Shown: positions 55,127-64,000 of the stretch, piece by piece
Position numbering within the stretch: the first letter of the stretch is position 1
Layout: each line of letters starts with the position of its first letter
Assembly (NCBI GenBank): GCA_029204225.1
Contig: CM055105.1
Coordinates: 9,707,744 to 9,771,743, forward strand
From: Diphasiastrum complanatum
Lineage: Eukaryota > Streptophyta > Lycopodiopsida > Lycopodiales > Lycopodiaceae
Direction: 5' to 3'
DNA: 64,000 nt
Position numbers and translations under genes: made by a program
The notes under the pieces: model-generated
Told to the model about the DNA's origin: nothing
Databases searched by the model: none
The model's input: the letters and a program-made list of their open reading frames with translations, nothing else

Positions 55127-55603
55127 TGTTGAATGTGAGAGATTTCAACTAGTTTAGTCTAGTTTAGTCATATTTTGGCAAATTGTCAATAAGAGGCCAA
55201 AACTCATTTTAGACATAGAGATAAACTTTTTGAAGTTATATTAGTTTAAAATACATCCAATAAACACTTTTTGAAAGTGTGGGAAAGTTGGTAGTCGAGT
55301 TTGAGAGAGATTCAAATTTGAACTTTGGGTACATTGAATCTAGACCCAAAAATAGTAGGGTTTACATTTTGGAGGGAAAGCCAAGTGGCCAAATAGGGTT
55401 TGGAAACTCTATAAAAGGATGTAACTCATGGAGAGACACATCTTCTCTCTTCTCTCTCTCATTTCATCATTATACATGGTTCTCTTTGGGTTCTACTACT
55501 CATTGGTGCACTATCTTGGTGTTATCTTGCAATCTTGTGTGTAGAATGCTCATTTATTGCTATTTTTGGTTCCACACGTGTGAAATATAGTAGGGTACTA
55601 TAA
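55127..55603 (+). repeat. Copia LTR and short leader, TATA box
   Basis: It begins TGTTGAATGTGAG directly after gypsy sequence. It has 'ctctataaaagg' (about 55408), a strong TATA box, and a CCACACGTGTGAAAT palindrome (55572-55586). The exact 3' end is uncertain, near 55600. No primer site or gag N terminus follows: the frame starts at the zinc knuckle. Confidence 0.6.
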
Positions 55604-57855
55604 TTGTACAGACAACAAACATATTTTATGTTTTGTTTCATGTTTGATCAATATCTCTTAGAGTTTGCATCTCATAAGTCTAAGTTGAAATGCTTTTATT
55701 GTGGAATCAAAGGGCATTTTGCAAATGAATGTTTGAAGAAGCAAAGAGATGAAGGTAGCAAGAAAATCAACTTTACTACTAATGATGAGGATCTAGGTGG
55801 TGGTGATTCTCTATTGATGTATTCTTCAAGTCCAATATCAAATGAAGGTGACAAAGATTCATGGTGGATTGATAGTGGAGCTAGTTCACACATGACTAGT
55901 CACAAGGAGTTCTTTACTTCTTTGGTCACTTATGATGGAGCCAAGAAAGCAATTCACATGGCCAATGGTGGTGAGTGTGTGATTGAAGATATTGGTTCAA
56001 TTCCTATTTGTCTCTCTACTAATATGAAAGCAAGACTTGATGGTTTTCTTTACATTCCTTCACTTTCAAAGAATTTGCTAAGTGTTGGTCAAACGATAGA
56101 GAAAGGATACATGGTAAAGTTTGGTGGTGATGCTTGTTTCATTACAAAGGAAGAAATCTTGGTTGCTAGGGGCAATAGACAAGGTGGACTTTTCAAGCTT
56201 TATGCTTTTGTTATGGCTAACAAAAAGGATGGAATGAAAAAGGAGATTTGTCTCAACTTTCCAAAGTTACCTTTTAGCATCAATAAGATTGGTGGATCTT
56301 ATGCAAAGTCTAAAAAGCTTCCTTATGCTAGATCTAGGTCAAGATCTAATATGCTTCTTGGAGATGTTTATCTTTGTGCTAACTTGGCTAGTCTTGAGGA
56401 TAATGATGGTGTTTCAATGGTTCTTCATGGCAAGTGCAAGCATGCAAAAGGTGAGGAAAGAGCTAACTTCATCAATGGAGGTGAAGGTTCTTCCTTGGAA
56501 AAGATTGTTGTTAATGATTTCTTTGATTATATGGCAAAAGATGTCACTAGGTGCATTCATGAAGGATATGGTTCTTCTACATTCTTTTGTGATGAGTCCA
56601 AGAAAGTTATTTTTCCAGAAAGTGGAGTCACATGTCTTCGTAAAGAGAGTAGATCAAATGGTTCTATTATGAGACTTGGTGAGGAAGATAGTCACAAGTC
56701 AAGAAGAAGAGAAGTATGTGAAGAGTTCAAAGCAAGATGTGCTTTGAATGATGTCATTGTGAATGATAGTGAGGAAGAATCATTATCATATGATTCATTA
56801 CCTAAAACATTGAGTAGAAGTTCTTGTTTGAAAAAAGAGAGTACTTCAATCATCCTTATGTTGAAGGTACTAATCATTTTTTTCATGGCTTCTAATGTTT
56901 TTGAGGTTTCTACTTCTTATGATGCAATCATTAAGAGGGAGTCTTATGAAGGAAAGAGCAATGGAAGATTGGTTCTTGGGAAGATCCAAGGCATGGATCT
57001 CACATCTCTTCATCAACTCAAAGGATTCTATGATTATGAATTGATCACTCATGATCCAGATGGCAAAAGGTTGGTTGGAGAAGACTACATGTAACAAATC
57101 AAGAGGCAGTTTCTTCAAGGCAAGGGAGATCTCATTGGTGAGCTTATTGAGGCTTTTTATGGACTCAAGAAGGCTGGATTTATTAGGTTTGATACTCATC
57201 TTCACCTACTCTACTTCATGTTGGATGGAAAGTTTGGAATCTATCTTTTGATCTATGATGGTGACATTGGTGACATTGTTTTCACTAACCTTTATGGAAG
57301 ATCGAGATCAAGCATTGATGAGATCTTGTTGAATCTAGATCATATGTTTGAGAGGGAGTATTTCCAGAGGTTCAGGTCTGAAGATATTCATATATTTGAT
57401 GATCAAGAGAAAGGTAAGCAAGTGGAAGCGACTCATTTTGCTTTACTCACATGTTTTGGAGAATTTTCTTGTGTAGATGATGCTATGCAAGTGGATATTG
57501 GTTTTCATGGTTTTCATACTGGAAAAGAAAGTAATGGATCTAGAAAACAAAGTTTGTTCAATGACTTTGATGGTCAAGAGGAAGATCAAGAGGTTGGTCT
57601 CAAAGAGCTTCAACAACACAAAAGAAAAGGTGGAAATTTGGAGCTAGTCAAGAGCATCAAAGGAAAGTTATTGGGCATAGATGTTATGGATATATTTTTG
57701 CAGTTTATTGAAGACTCAAGTAAGGTCGAGGAGCAGCAAGGAAGTGTTGTTGAAGTTTACTTTACTTTTTCTATCTCATGTTTGAGCTATTTCATGTGGA
57801 TGTGTGCAAACTGTCAAGATATGGACAAACTAGCTACATTGCCTTGCAATATCAC
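55604..57855 (+). pseudogene. Copia polyprotein with eroded integrase and RT motifs
   Basis: A 496-codon frame (to 57094) has the knuckle CFYCGIKGHFANEC, protease WWIDSGASSHMTSHKEF and LSKNLLSVGQTIEKGYMV, all well conserved. After GGLFKLYAFVMANKK it can be aligned only loosely with integrase (LPFSINK..., NGGEGSS), and the HHCC and DDE residues are gone. A second frame (57218-57859) has an RT-like stretch: FYGLKKAGFIRFDTHLH, and LLIYDGDIGDIVFTNL where YVDD is expected. It stays open to the point where copia C inserted. This is unusual, since conserved protease sits beside lost enzymes. Possible readings are a non-autonomous element, or decay that by chance left long frames. Confidence 0.6.
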
Positions 57856-58127
57856 TTAGAATTTGCTTTGCACAGGAACACAGATCATGCTACACAGTAA
57901 CACAGACAAAAAATCACTCTCCTCAGCATGCTCACATAGCAACTGTACTTCTCAAAATGAAATTACATTGTACATATAGTTGTTCGCTCAGGCAATCCAT
58001 GCATGACCCAGGTTGCCGTTGGCAGGATGCGTGTCCCGTCGACTTGCCTCGTGGCGAGGCCAACTGATCCTTATCCACTGATAGGACCCACAATACAGTA
58101 ACATAGTGATTCTAACTTTAATTCTAA
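57856..58127 (-). repeat. 3' LTR of copia C (272 bp)
   Basis: The + strand reads TTAGAATTTGC...TTAATTCTAA, the same family as 36297-36566. The inverted ends TTAGAA/TTCTAA are non-canonical for LTRs. Confidence 0.85.
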
Positions 58128-58182
58128 CTCTCTCTCTTAAAGTAGAGCCACTTTTTATACAGTCATATACATAGCTTTAAAG

Positions 58183-58672
58183 TCAACAAACTTTAAGTAC
58201 AGAAAGTTTTGATCTAAACTTATCAAACTTTTCTCCAGTAAGTGGCTTAGTGAAAATATCAGCTAGTTGTTCTTCTGTGCTACAATGAACAACATGAATT
58301 TCACAACTCAGCAGCCTCTCACGTATGAAGTGATATTGAATCTCAATGTGTTTAGTTCTCGCATGGAACACTGGATTCTTTGCTAGCTGAATGCCACTCT
58401 GACTGTCGCTATGTAAAGTCGTGGGGTTTTTCTGCCTCATGCCAACTTCTTCCAAGATTTGTCTCAACCATATAGCTTCTTGTGCGGCACTACACATTGC
58501 CTTATACTCTGCTTATGTGGTGGAAAGAGCAATTGTACTTTGCTTCTTACTAGACCAGGAAAAGCAATTACCACAAAACTGGAATATATATCATGTGGTG
58601 GATCTACGATCATCATAGTCACCTCCCCAGTCCGCATCCACATAGCCACACAACTCAGGCAAACCATCATGC
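58183..58672 (-). pseudogene. Copia C RNase H, C-terminal part
   Basis: Minus-strand residues include EEVGMRQKNPTTLHSDSQSG, NPVFHARTKHIEIQYHFIRE and HCSTEEQLADIFTKPLTGEK, ending at the natural polyprotein stop 58183. The upstream Asp (GYVDADWGGD) and Glu regions are readable at 58650 and 58510. An in-frame TAA (about 58515, where sister A has Lys in TKAEYKAM) adds a lesion. The rest of RNase H continues beyond copia D at 61880. Confidence 0.85.
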
Positions 58673-58677
58673 TTCCT

Positions 58678-59541
58678 TGATAAATTTTACAATTTTTAGG
58701 ACAATAATGATTGTACTTTACAATCATAGAGAGTTATTGGTTGCTTAATCAATGAATCTATCAAGTTCTACACATTAGATCTTGATCTAGATTCACTACA
58801 CTTGGATTTAAGCAAGAGCAATGGATCAACACATCATTTTTTTAGTGAGAGCGGCTTCACACGTGTGGAGTACTGTCCACTATACGGCCTGCACCTGAAA
58901 CAACAAGTACAATGATACTAGATAGCAATCATGCATAAAAATCACAAGACAAATGACTAGAAATCTCACAAAAGTGTAGAGTGCAAAAGTCTCATCAATT
59001 TTCTTAGCAAAATGATGATCCTTTTATGGATCAAGTACATCCACGAGTCTGGTACAGTCTAGCAGGCCTTCACACGTGTGAAGAGTGCCACATCACTCAG
59101 ATCTATCCATTTTATCCATCCTTGATCCTTATCCAATAGTTGACCTTCTAGAATATGACTAAAATCCAAAAAGCTAGTCTCCTAGAATATAGGAATACTC
59201 CCTATAAAATAGGATCTAAGGAAAATGGTCAACTCTTATCTTCTAGTACTCTATACACATGTGTGAACATCCACTTGCCATGTGGGAGCATTTACTCATG
59301 CACATGAAAAGAAAAGCTAATTTGTAGGTGACTAGTCAACTTGACTAAAAAACTAGTCATTTCATGTTCACACTAACTAGAATAATACAAAATCAATTTG
59401 GATATATACAAACATGAAAAGTACATCCTTTCACACGTGGGAATAGGCTCCACACGTGTGAAATCATATCATCAACATATTCTAATGTTTGATCAATATT
59501 TACATGAACCAATGTCAAGTGAGAAGTGACAATTTTCAACA
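58678..59541 (-). repeat. 3' LTR of copia D (864 bp)
   Basis: Minus strand TGTTGAAAATTG...AAATTTATCA. It is preceded by the purine tract GTGAGGAGGAG (59542-59552). Four or more CACACGTGTG-type palindromes occur (58857, 59070, 59250, 59452). Confidence 0.9.
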
Positions 59542-59554
59542 CTCCTCCTCACTT

Positions 59555-60103
59555 CTATTTTGGCAAATCTAGTGTACATCTATCTACAATTCCAAGAGCA
59601 TATCTTAACTTAAAAAATGGATCTTTGGACAATGAATTGGTTAAGATATCAGCTATGCATTCGGATGATGGAACCAAAATGATGATCTTTCCTTCATTAC
59701 ATTTGAAATATAAAGAAGGTTCATAAGCACTTAGTACAAAGCCAAGGGAATAGAGAAAATCATGCAACCTAGAGTACCAAGCTCTAGGTGCTTGCTTCAA
59801 GCCATATAGGCTCTTCCTTAAGTAGCACACCTTTTGCTCTTCGCCAACCTTGATGAAGCCCTCGGGTTGCATCATGTAGTTTTCCTCTTCTAAGAAGCCA
59901 TTCAAGAAGGCATTTGTCACATCCATTTGATAGAGATCCCATTTGAACAAAGTAGCAATGCAAATGATTAATCTAATAGTTACAGGCTTAGCTATAGGTG
60001 CAAATGTTTCTTCATAATCCAATCCTTTTATTTGAAGAAATCCCTTAGCAACAAGCCTAGCTTTGTATTTACTAATAGATCCATCTTGATTGTACTTAAT
60101 TCT
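59555..60103 (-). pseudogene. Copia D RT with internal deletion to the RNase H end
   Basis: Minus-strand residues RIKYNQDG...KYKARLVAKGF and YEETFAPIAKPVTIRLII, then DVTNAFLNGFLEEENYMMQP and SLYGLKQAPRAWYSRLHDFL, identify RT. After YFKCNEGKIIIL the frame jumps to VPSSECIADILTNSLSKDPF, the very end of RNase H. The YVDD box and nearly all of RNase H are therefore deleted in frame. The stop at 59555 is the natural polyprotein end. A TAG at about 60102 separates this part from the integrase frame. Confidence 0.88.
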
Positions 60104-61036
60104 CTAGATCCACTTACATGCAAGTGGTTTCTTTCCTCTTGGCAGATTTACAAGATTCCAAGTATGATTCTCTTCTAATGCATCATACTCTACTTGCATT
60201 GCATCTCTCCAAACTTTAGATTTACATGCTTCTTCAAAAGATGATGGTTCTTCAATCAATGTAGCTAAAAAAGAGTAAGAGGTCTTGGATGTAGGATCAT
60301 ATATCCTATATCCCTTGCTATTTTCTCCATAGCCAACAAAGATTCCTTTGAAGGAGGTAGCATCTTCTTTCCTTCTAGTCTCCAAAGGAATGTGTACATA
60401 ACAAGTACATCCAAAGATCTTACAATCTTTTACATTGGGTTTCTTATCAAACAAGGCTTGATAAGGTGAGATCCCATCTATAGCACTACTAGGAAGTCTA
60501 TTACACAAATAATTAGCACATGTTATGGCTTCTCCCCAAAATGAGATGGGAAGTGATGCATCAAGCCTCAAGGACTTTGCACACTCACATAGACTCCTAT
60601 TTTTCCTCTCGGCCATCCCATTTTGTTGAGGGGTGTAGGAACAAGTGTATTGTAACTTAATACCATTGATCTCACAAAAGTCTTTCAATTTATTGGAGGT
60701 GTACTCTCCTCCATTATCACATCTTAGTGCTTTGATAAAAGTACTAAGTTGTTTCTCTACTAGAGACTTGAACTTAATGAAAGCTTCATAAACAAGACTT
60801 TTCTTTGATAGTAACTCAATCCATGTGAATCTAGTACAATCATCTATAAAAGTTACATACATCAAGGCACCTCCATTACTTGCATGTGAAAAACTATGTA
60901 CATCAGAATGTATGAGATCCAAGGGAGAGAGAGATCTTGATAAAGATTTGTGTGACTTTGCAAGGCCACATGCCTCACACATTTTTCCACACTTCTTGAA
61001 AGTTCTTGGTAGGCCGAGAGCTAGTTCCTTGCTTGC
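60104..61036 (-). pseudogene. Copia D integrase
   Basis: The frame includes LPRTFKKCGKMCEACGLAKS (zinc domain end), LDLIHSDVHSFSHASNGGAL, FIDDCTRFTWIELLSKKS, RCDNGGEYTSNKLKDF and PQQNGMAERKNRSLCECAKS, followed by ANYLCNRLPSSAIDGISPYQ and HIPLETRRKEDATSFKG. The catalytic acidic residues are present. It begins inside the truncated right LTR, so the open frame extends artificially into LTR sequence to 61099. The HH half of the zinc domain is deleted. Confidence 0.88.
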
Positions 61037-61874
61037 CAATAATGATTGTACTTTACAATCATAGAGAGTTATTGGTTGCTTAATCAATGAATCTATCAAG
61101 TTCTATATATTAGATCTTGATCTAGATTCACTACACTTGGATTTAAGCAAGAGCAATGGATCAACACATCTTTTTTTAGTGAGAGCGGCTTCACACGTGT
61201 GGAGTACTGTCCACTGTACAGCCTGCACCTGAAACAACAAGTACAATGATACTAGATAGCAATCATGCATAAAAATCACAAGACAAATGACTAGAAATCT
61301 CACAAAAGTGTAGAGTGCAAAAGTCTCATCAATTTTCTTATCAAAATGATGATCCTTTTATGGATCAAGTACATCCATGAGTCTGGTACAGTCCAGCAGG
61401 CCTTCACACGTGTGAAGATGCCACATCACTCAGATCTATCCATTTTGTCCATCCTTGATCCTTATCCAATAGTTGACTTTCTAGAATATGACTAAAATCC
61501 AAAAAGCTAGTCTCCTAGAATATAGGAATATTCCCTACAAAATAGGATCTAAGGAAAATGGTCAACTCTTATCTTCTAGTACTCTATACACACGTGTGAA
61601 CATCCACTTGCCATGTGGGAGCATTTACTCATGCACATGCAAGGAAAAGCTAATCTGTAGGTGACTAGTCAGCTTGACTAAAAAACTAGTCATTTCATGT
61701 TCACACTAACTAGAATGATACAAAATCAATTTGGATATATACAAACATGAAAAGTACATCCTTTCACACGTGGGATCAGGCTCCACACGTGTGAAATCAT
61801 ATCATCAACATATTCTAATGTTTGATCAATATTTACATGAACCAATGTCAAGTGAGAAGTGACAATTTTCAACA
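61037..61874 (-). repeat. 5' LTR of copia D, truncated at its inner end
   Basis: Matches 58702-59541 with few differences. The last ~24 bp of the LTR, the primer site, gag and protease are deleted: the LTR reads straight into integrase at 61036. Confidence 0.9.
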
Positions 61875-61879
61875 TTCCT

Positions 61880-62443
61880 GTAAATCAAGCCATACTCTGA
61901 AGTGCCTTTCACATAACGTAAAATGCGTTTAGCTGCTTTCCAATGCGTTTCCGTAGGTGTTGCCATAAACTAACTTACAATGCCAACAACATAGCATATA
62001 TCTGGTCTAGTTGTGGTAAGGTAAATCAAGCTCCCTACTAACTGTCTATATAGCGTAGCATCAAATGACTGTGATTCATCAAGCTTAGAAAGCTTTTTAC
62101 CTGGTTCAATAGGAGTGTTTACTTGTTTGCAATCTTGCAAGCTAAACCTGTGCAGCAACTCTTTGACATACTTCACCTGTGTTAAACCCACTTCATGTCC
62201 TTTTCGCCACACTTCTACTCCAAGGCAGTAATGCATCAGGCTGAGATCCGTCATCTCAAATTGTTCCATGAGGTCTTTCTTGATCATGTCTATCATCTCT
62301 TGATTATTTCCCGTAATAATCAAGTCATCAACATAAAGAGAAATCAAAGCAACCATACCATCAAAGCATAAGACATATAGATTTGGATCAGAATGTGTTC
62401 TCACCATCCCCTTTGAACGAAAGTAGTGCTTGTTTAAGACCAT
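61880..62443 (-). pseudogene. Copia C RT C terminus and RNase H start
   Basis: Minus-strand residues SKGMVRTHSDPNLYVLCFDG, LYVDDLIITGNNQEMIDMI (catalytic YVDD at about 62330), QFEMTDLSLMHYCLGVEVWR and NTPIEPGKKLSKLDESQSFD are all typical of RT. TRPDICYVVGIVS follows, then a stop at 61970. The copia A sister reads through here, so the TAA is a lesion. The sequence continues to 61880, where copia D lies. Upstream, a frame change near 62420 joins it to the deletion product described in the next entry. Confidence 0.9.
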
Positions 62444-63319
62444 AAACCACTTTCTTCAAGCGACATACTTTATTTTCCTGATCTTCTATGGTAGGCAGTC
62501 CTGCTACCATAGCCAATTTTCTCATCAAACTGAGGCTTCCCAAGTTCAAGTGACCAACCCTCTTGTGCCACAACTCAGTTTGCAAAGGAACGGATGATAC
62601 AAGTCCATGTTGCCCCTTGATTGTAGCATTCAACCTGTACAATTTTTTATTGGGCTCTCTTACTCCATTCGCAATAACTTTGAACTTTTGGTTCGCATCC
62701 TTCACAAGGCAACGATCATGGGCGAATTCTACTTTCAACTTTTGATCAGTAATGACTCCAACAGAAAGTAGATTTTTCTTCAAACTTGGTACGTAAAGTA
62801 CCTCCCTGATCATCCTGCTTTTGCCATCAGGTAGTTGGATTGAATCTGTGCCTATCCCCTTGATCATGCACACTTCACCATTTGCTTGTGAAACAGATGT
62901 TCCATTATCCAACGCCTTCAAACTACTGAACCAGTTCTTGTTACCTGTCATGTGTCTTGTGGCTTGTGAGTCAATATACCATATTTGATCATCTTGATTA
63001 GATGACAATGCAGATATGAAGATGCTAGAGTCTTCAATATCACTTTCATCGACAAGGTTACCTTCTTGTTTTGGTTTCCCCTTGTCTTGTTTCGCCAGGA
63101 ATTTGCGACATTCACTCTTCCAATGGCCCTTTTTACCACAATGGAAGCACTTGTCTTTCTTCTTAGTTTTGCTGGAAGATCCCTCATCCTCCTGAGACTT
63201 GGCAAATCTCTATAAATTAGAAACCGTGTGACCAGTGCTTCTCTTTCCATCTTCAGCCCGTCGTAAAATCTCGAACTCTCAGAAGACAGTTCTCCCGAAG
63301 CTCTCTTCAACGGAGACAC
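62388..63319 (-). pseudogene. Copia C zinc knuckle, protease, pre-integrase; integrase deleted
   Basis: In minus-strand order: knuckle CFHCGKKGHWKSEC (about 63160), in frame with the protease IWYIDSQATRHMTGNKNWFS (about 62980; DSQA where most copia proteases have DSGA). LKKNLLSVGVITDQKLKVEF and LWHKRVGHLNLGSLSLMRKL (pre-integrase) follow. At ENKVC the frame jumps directly to RT (RLKKVVYGLKQALLSF), so integrase and the RT N terminus are deleted. Gag upstream of the knuckle is also missing: the primer site is only about 180 bp away. The 123-codon frame 62948-63319 covers the leader/gag remnant and partly runs out of frame. Confidence 0.88.
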
Positions 63320-63342
63320 TGTACTGTGTACACTCCCTGTAC

Positions 63343-63355
63343 GGCTCTGATACCA
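63343..63355 (-). other. Primer-binding site of copia C
   Basis: The + strand ggctctgatacca is the exact complement of TGGTATCAGAGCC. Two bases separate it from the LTR at 63358. Confidence 0.95.
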
Positions 63356-63357
63356 AT

Positions 63358-63534
63358 TTAGAATTTGCTTTGCACAGGAACGCAGATCATGCTACACGAT
63401 AACACAGACAGAAAATCACTCTCCTCAGCAAGCTCACATAACAACTGTACTTCTCAAAATGAAATTACATTGTACATATAGTTGTTCACTCAAGCAACCC
63501 ATGCATGATCCGGGTTGCCGTTGGCTAGGCCAAA
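63358..63534 (-). repeat. 5' LTR of copia C, truncated
   Basis: Matches the first ~175 bp of 57856-58127, then shows a ~30 bp deletion after 'gttgccgttgg', then diverges after 'aggccaa'. The outer end and target duplication are lost. Confidence 0.85.
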
Positions 63535-64000
63535 ATTCAATTGTGATGTAACTCAAGCTAGTTAGGTTGCTTACACATGTCCATTGTTATTTTTTTCAAT
63601 CCACTGTATTTTTTTGGACCAAGTTTATTTTTTTGACTCCGTGTATTTTTTTTTGACCCAAAATTCCATCCATTAGTTTTCTTGATAGAATGATTTCGAC
63701 GATTCATTTGCATCCGACGGGTCATTTGCATCGATGAGTCATTTGCATTCAACGAGCCATTTGCATCCGACAATCAGACCAAAAATTTTTACATCCAACG
63801 CCTGACCTAAAAATTTTTAGTATAAATATGTCAACTCCCCAATTTCTTTTTTACTTCACACAATTTTTGGACGAGTTCATGTCTCTTTGGCAAATTTCTG
63901 GCGATCTTCTTGTTTTTAGCTCCAATTAAGCTGATTTCACTTGCAAACTAACCGCTATCACGCCTTCTTTCATTTGATCCATCCTCCATCGCTTCTACAT
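63535..64000. repeat. Short tandem repeats and TATA-like box at the window end
   Basis: No gene is visible. Three T-tract units occur at 63586-63660 (each ending ttgga/ttgac + cc). Four ~18 bp units with 'catttgcat' lie at 63700-63773, followed by 'agtataaatatg' (about 63819). This may be the promoter of a gene or element lying to the right. Confidence 0.5.

Larger units (their letters stand above)
58678..61874 (-). mobile_element. Antisense copia D, nested in copia C
   Basis: Left copy of the LTR 58678-59541. Right copy 61037-61874 lacks its inner ~24 bp. TTCCT flanks both outer ends (58673-58677 and 61875-61879). The interior keeps only part of pol: primer site, gag and protease are gone. 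Removing it rejoins the copia C reading 'catgcttcctgtaaatc', as in copia A ('catgcttctcgtaaatc'). Confidence 0.92.
57856..63534 (-). mobile_element. Antisense copia C, interrupted by copia D
   Basis: 3' LTR 57856-58127, purine tract, RNase H, RT, protease, zinc knuckle, primer site 63343-63355, and a truncated 5' LTR from 63358. The family is the same as copia A. Internal deletions remove gag capsid and integrase. Copia D splits the RNase H region at 58678-61874. The 5 bp before the left LTR are atcac; the right-hand duplication is lost. Confidence 0.85.

Overview
This window is land-plant nuclear DNA from a large, repeat-rich genome. Almost every readable segment belongs to LTR retrotransposons of both plant superfamilies, Ty1/copia and Ty3/gypsy. 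They use plant-type primer sites: the initiator-tRNA-Met type (TGGTATCAGAGCC) and the tRNA-Asp type (TGGCGCCGTTGTCGGGGA, seen in reverse complement). There is no bacterial gene organisation and no rRNA, tRNA or CRISPR. I cannot name the species. A fern, lycophyte or gymnosperm would fit, but that is a guess.

Layout. 1-9.4 kb: pieces of a Tat/Athila-like gypsy family (gag, integrase, and a separate open frame downstream of integrase), plus an antisense LTR with a tRNA-Asp primer site. 9.5-11 kb: an intron-containing remnant of a ULP1/C48 cysteine-peptidase gene. 11-17.5 kb: several copia fragments sharing one gag family. 17.55-24.2 kb: a copia-like element with two ~700 bp LTRs and rearranged contents, including frames that stay open but have lost most copia signatures. 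24.2-31.8 kb: antisense gypsy gag/protease, a second tRNA-Asp-primed LTR, more copia pieces and a Tourist-like MITE. 31.8-35.6 kb: the only sizeable stretch without retroelement domains. It holds two convergent decayed genes, one of unknown function on + and one on - that joins a histone-H3-like N terminus and histone fold to a C48 peptidase domain. 36.3-48.5 kb: antisense copia remnants, one of which (copia B) is split in gag by a young gypsy chromovirus at 41481-47741 with 5 bp target duplications (GGGTC). 49-55.1 kb: an antisense Tat/Athila-like element with its post-integrase frame. 55.1-57.9 kb: a + strand copia derivative whose integrase and RT motifs are eroded while the frame remains long. 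57.86-63.5 kb: antisense copia C, interrupted by copia D (58678-61874, target duplication TTCCT). The last 0.5 kb is short tandem repeats and a TATA-like box.

How the parts relate. Nearly all retroelement genes here are broken by stops, frameshifts, deletions or nested insertions, so the window is mainly a record of successive insertions. The chromovirus is the best preserved: near-identical LTRs, primer site, purine tract and an almost complete pol. It has no recognisable gag, and four hairpin-like repeats occupy that position. The most unusual content is the pair of C48 remnants, at 9.5 kb and 34 kb, with matching intron positions. One of them carries the H3-like module, which suggests an undescribed histone-peptidase fusion family now seen here as pseudogenes.
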